A DNA stretch of 64,000 bases, from contig RXJX01000011.1 of the NCBI GenBank assembly GCA_003963245.1, positions 124,837-188,836 of the forward strand. The letters run 5' to 3'. This DNA is from Neisseriaceae bacterium (GTDB lineage Bacteria > Pseudomonadota > Gammaproteobacteria > Burkholderiales > UBA11063). The notes under the pieces were generated by a model, which saw nothing but the letters and a program-made list of their open reading frames with translations, searched no databases and was not told the DNA's origin. Position numbers and translations under genes: made by a program. Below are positions 60,834 to 64,000 of this stretch, in pieces (the first letter of the stretch is position 1; the number at the start of each line of letters is the position of its first letter).

Positions 60834-62144
60834 ATGTCAGCTACATTGCATAGGGTTGTAATTATTGGCGGTGGATTTGCAGGTCTTTCGGCGGCATTAG
60901 CATTGAAAGACAGTAATGTTAGTGTAACCCTGCTCGATAAGCGTAATTTTCACTTATTTCAGCCATTGCTATACCAAATTGCTACAGGCAGTCTTTCAGA
61001 ATCAGAGATTGCTTCTCCTCTCCGCTCTATTCTTGCTGGACGTAAAAATGTGACTGTGTATAAAACTGAAGTCAGACACATTGACTTACAGCAAAAAACC
61101 ATTCATTCCGATACTATGCAGCTAGAATATGACAGTTTAATTGTTGCAACAGGAGTTACACATAATTATTATGGTAACTATCAATGGGCACAATATGCAC
61201 CAGGGTTAAAATCAGTTGAAGATGCTCTGGAAATTCGCCAGCGGATATTTATGGCATTTGAGCGCGCAGAGAAAGAGCTTGATCTTGAGAAGCGTAATGC
61301 ACAAATGCGTTTCGTTATTATTGGTAGTGGTCCAACTGGGGTAGAGTTAGCAGGTTCTTTAGGTGAACTTGCACATCACACGCTTAAGAATGATTTTCGT
61401 AATATAGATCCCAAGAATGTTGAAATATTGCTAATCGAAGGGTTTGAGCGAGTATTGCCACCGTACTCAAGCAAGTTGTCTGCTATTGCAGCAGATGATT
61501 TGACGAAATTAGGTGTTCAGATCATGACCAATACTAAAGTCGTCGATATTCAAAATGATCATGTCAAAATTATTTACAACGATATAGAGTCGATTATTGC
61601 GACACGGACGGTAATTTGGGCAGCTGGAATGCAAGCGACGCCTATTACTAAAGATATTGCCAAACAATCTGGTGCAGAGCTTGATCGTATGGGGCGGATA
61701 AGTGTTAGTGAAGATCTGTCGTTACCTGGATTTAATAATGTTTATATACTTGGCGATATTGCCGCATGTAAAAATGAAGAAGGCAATCTCTTACCGGGAA
61801 TTGCACCTGTTGCAAAACAAGAAGGAGATTATGTCGCTCAGGTTATTATTGCTAAATTAAATTCTAAGTCAATTGCAAAATTTAAGTATTTTGATAAAGG
61901 CAATATGGCAGTAATCGGACGTAATAAAGCTGTTGCGCAGTTAGGGAAATTTCAATTATCCGGATATTTTGCTTGGGTAATCTGGGTATTCGTCCACATC
62001 TGGTTTTTAATCGGCTTTGATAGCAAACTTGGGATTATGTTACGTTGGGCGTGGAATTACTGGACAGATAAGCGTCAAGCGCGCCTCATCACGCTGGAAA
62101 ATGCAAATCGTGATAATAGTAGTAAATCATACCGAGTTAAATGA
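60834..62144 (+). CDS. ndh: Type II NADH:quinone oxidoreductase
   Basis: The enzyme passes electrons from NADH to quinone at the inner membrane without pumping protons. The 436-residue flavoprotein has FAD site VVIIGGGFAGLSAALAL at the start, the RNFHLFQPLLYQIATGSLSESEIASPLRSIL family block (in part FQPLLYQIATGSLS), the NADH site VIIGSGPTGVELAGSLGELA, and the VYILGDIAACKNEEG FAD contact. The C-terminal FAWVIWVFVHIWFLIGF helix gives membrane contact. GGGAGGG precedes the ATG. Confidence 0.93.
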   Translation: MSATLHRVVIIGGGFAGLSAALALKDSNVSVTLLDKRNFHLFQPLLYQIATGSLSESEIASPLRSILAGRKNVTVYKTEVRHIDLQQKTIHSDTMQLEYDSLIVATGVTHNYYGNYQWAQYAPGLKSVEDALEIRQRIFMAFERAEKELDLEKRNAQMRFVIIGSGPTGVELAGSLGELAHHTLKNDFRNIDPKNVEILLIEGFERVLPPYSSKLSAIAADDLTKLGVQIMTNTKVVDIQNDHVKIIYNDIESIIATRTVIWAAGMQATPITKDIAKQSGAELDRMGRISVSEDLSLPGFNNVYILGDIAACKNEEGNLLPGIAPVAKQEGDYVAQVIIAKLNSKSIAKFKYFDKGNMAVIGRNKAVAQLGKFQLSGYFAWVIWVFVHIWFLIGFDSKLGIMLRWAWNYWTDKRQARLITLENANRDNSSKSYRVK

Positions 62145-62261
62145 AAGGGCTTACCTAAAGTTTTAAATAACTAATAATTCTTATTTTTAATAGCACTTAA
62201 GTTTTCAAATAGCATATAATAGTTTCTAAACTATATTCACCAATAACAAAGGGGGACACCT

Positions 62262-64000
62262 ATGCTGAAGTTTTCTGATGCAGTTGCCAATAATAAAATG
62301 CAAATCTTTGAACGCGATGTTTTACTTAAATATCAGATTTTTAATGGACTTTTTTTAGGTTTACCATTTGCTGACCCAGATCAAGCTGGCGCACGCTTAC
62401 CAATTTTTTCCAAAATGGCAAGTGATTGGCTGGAAAGTGGTAAAACAGCCCCACAAATCGTTGCAGATTTTTTAGCGATTTTGCCAATTGCACCAGAAAG
62501 ACATTTGGGCTTATTATTAAAATTTCTTCAGTTTATTGAGCGTCAGGTAGTCTTGTTTGATTCGCTAGAAGATGCTGCGTTTGCAGATGTTCAAGACATG
62601 TCTGGTTATGGAACATTGGATTACTTTCTTCATCAAATTAATAGCGATAAAAATAAATATGCTAAACAACTAACCACCTTGCTACATGACTATAAAACAA
62701 GATTAGTATTAACAGCGCATCCCACACAGTTTTATCCATCAGCGATTTTAGTCATTATTGAGAATCTAATTCAAGCGATTCGGAATAATGATGTCAATGA
62801 AATTCGCAATCTTTTTTTACAAATGGGACTGACACGCTTTGGCAACCAAATAAAGCCAACTCCTGTTGAAGAGGCCAATAGTATTATCTGGTTTTTAGAA
62901 AATGTGTTCTATGTAGTTTTACCACATATTCAAACTAAGCTTTCCACCTTTAATACTAATTTGGACATTGGCTTCTGGCCTGGTGGTGACCGTGATGGCA
63001 ATCCTTATGTAACAGCAGAAGTAACACTTAAGGTTGCTCAACGCCTGCGTGACTCTGTCTTACGTAGATATTATGCTGATATTCAGACTCTACGCAGACG
63101 CTTGACTTTTGATTTAGCTCATTCGGAACTAACTAGGATTGCTCAAGTAATTAAGCAGGACAAATACGTCAATGCAGATGAATTAATTAATGACCTAGAG
63201 AATGTTGCGCAAATATTGCACAATAATTATCAAAGCTTATTTGTTGAAGATGTTAATGCCTTAATCTTAAAAGTTAAATTATTTAGGCTTTATTTTGCAA
63301 AAATGGATATTCGCCAAAATAGTGCGATTCATGCTCAGGTAGTTTCTTATATCTTAAATGAAGCAAAAATTGAGTTAGATTATCTGAAACTAAGTGATAG
63401 TGAGCGTAGTCAATTGTTGCTAAATAATTTTAATCAAGACATATTAAGTAATATTAAATTGGATGAACCGTTGGCTCATGAAGTTATTGCAACACTCAGA
63501 GCAGTTGGAGAAATTCAGCAACGTAATGGAAGTAATTCGGTAGAGCGCTATATCATTAGCAATACTGATTCAGTTGCCAGTGTTTTGGAGGTTTTATGGT
63601 TGGTAAATTTGCTTAATCAACATAACCCAAGCTCTCCAATTATTTTAGAAGTTGTACCTCTTTTTGAAACAATTGATGATTTGGCTAATTCAGAGCAAAT
63701 TATGGCAACATTGTTTGAAACTTCGCGTTATGTTCAAAATGTCAAACATTGGAATATGTGCCAAACAATTATGTTAGGCTTTTCTGATGGAACCAAGGAT
63801 GGTGGCTATTTAATGGCAAACTGGTCAATTTTTCAAGCCAAGAAGCGCTTAAGTAAGTTAGCTACAAATTATGGTGTAAGTTTAGTCTTTTTTGATGGTC
63901 GTGGTGGTCCACCATCCCGTGGTGGCGGTGAAACTTATTCTTTTTACCGTAGTTTAGCACGGGAGATTGACGATCATGAGATTCAGTTAACCATTCAGGG
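62262..64000 (+). CDS. ppc: Phosphoenolpyruvate carboxylase (3' end outside window)
   Basis: PEPC makes oxaloacetate from PEP and bicarbonate to refill the TCA cycle. The reading frame is open from ATG 62262 to the window edge, about 579 codons of an expected 850-900. Family blocks are LVLTAHPTQFYP (catalytic His153), GFWPGGDRDGNPYVT, MLGFSDGTKDGGYLMANW and FDGRGGPPSRGGGETYSFY. The usual TAHPTE and FHGRGG motifs here read TAHPTQ and FDGRGG, a variant that also occurs in a divergent PEPC subgroup in my memory. GGGGGACACCT precedes the ATG. Confidence 0.9.
   Translation, partial: MLKFSDAVANNKMQIFERDVLLKYQIFNGLFLGLPFADPDQAGARLPIFSKMASDWLESGKTAPQIVADFLAILPIAPERHLGLLLKFLQFIERQVVLFDSLEDAAFADVQDMSGYGTLDYFLHQINSDKNKYAKQLTTLLHDYKTRLVLTAHPTQFYPSAILVIIENLIQAIRNNDVNEIRNLFLQMGLTRFGNQIKPTPVEEANSIIWFLENVFYVVLPHIQTKLSTFNTNLDIGFWPGGDRDGNPYVTAEVTLKVAQRLRDSVLRRYYADIQTLRRRLTFDLAHSELTRIAQVIKQDKYVNADELINDLENVAQILHNNYQSLFVEDVNALILKVKLFRLYFAKMDIRQNSAIHAQVVSYILNEAKIELDYLKLSDSERSQLLLNNFNQDILSNIKLDEPLAHEVIATLRAVGEIQQRNGSNSVERYIISNTDSVASVLEVLWLVNLLNQHNPSSPIILEVVPLFETIDDLANSEQIMATLFETSRYVQNVKHWNMCQTIMLGFSDGTKDGGYLMANWSIFQAKKRLSKLATNYGVSLVFFDGRGGPPSRGGGETYSFYRSLAREIDDHEIQLTIQ

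Overview
The window is an AT-rich stretch of a Gram-negative proteobacterial chromosome. The evidence for Gram-negative is LptF/LptG, a signal-bearing beta-barrel porin-like protein, HflK/HflC and lipoproteins. Gene content and order (divergent lptGF/pepA, hfq-hflX-hflK-hflC, CoaX, MnmE) suit a low-GC beta- or gammaproteobacterium, possibly a Neisseriales relative; the sequence alone does not settle the genus.

Region 1 (1-14252) is core chromosome: a 5'-truncated coaX, a CorC-like transporter, a Gph-like phosphatase, a PlsC-like acyltransferase, a nitroreductase, a secreted protein, purD, an MFS drug exporter, a giant ankyrin-repeat protein, an EamA exporter, a DUF1343/NamZ-type muramidase, a small hypothetical protein and mnmE.

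Region 2 (14235-39629) is a roughly 25.4-kb integrated mobile element. It sits exactly at the 3' end of mnmE, the site class used by Salmonella genomic island 1 (SGI1). It is flanked by an imperfect 18-bp direct repeat (16/18 identical), each copy encoding FCIGK-stop. It carries a tyrosine integrase next to attL, an AlpA-like regulator, a putative replication protein behind a set of hairpins, a conjugation-related cassette (lipoprotein, PilV-like prepilin, TrbL/VirB6-like protein), a reverse-strand cargo operon (metallophosphoesterase, 7-TM protein, lipoprotein with a GspG-like domain), a mobile mystery A/B (Xre/Fic) pair, an AbrB-like protein, a MobQ relaxase with a recognisable oriT, ParA plus a small ribbon-helix-helix protein, an HNH nuclease, and at the right end a three-gene helicase module (UvrD-like, DUF2290-like, DEAH helicase with a possible nuclease tail). 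No VirB4, coupling ATPase or other mating-channel genes are visible, so it reads as an integrative mobilizable element that relies on a helper. The helicase module is the best candidate for a little-described defence system.

Region 3 (39630-48190) has sbcD-sbcC, then a TrlF-like PHP/ABC-ATPase, a WYL-like small protein and a decayed type I restriction hsdM. It looks like a small, partly eroded defence patch.

Region 4 (48191-64000) returns to core genes: a glycosyltransferase, lptG/lptF (reverse), pepA, a tiny lipoprotein, hfq, hflX, hflK, hflC, pgi, an outer-membrane beta-barrel protein, an RhlE-like DEAD-box helicase, a type II NADH dehydrogenase and a 3'-truncated ppc that runs off the window. 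No rRNA, tRNA, CRISPR array or insertion sequence was recognised.
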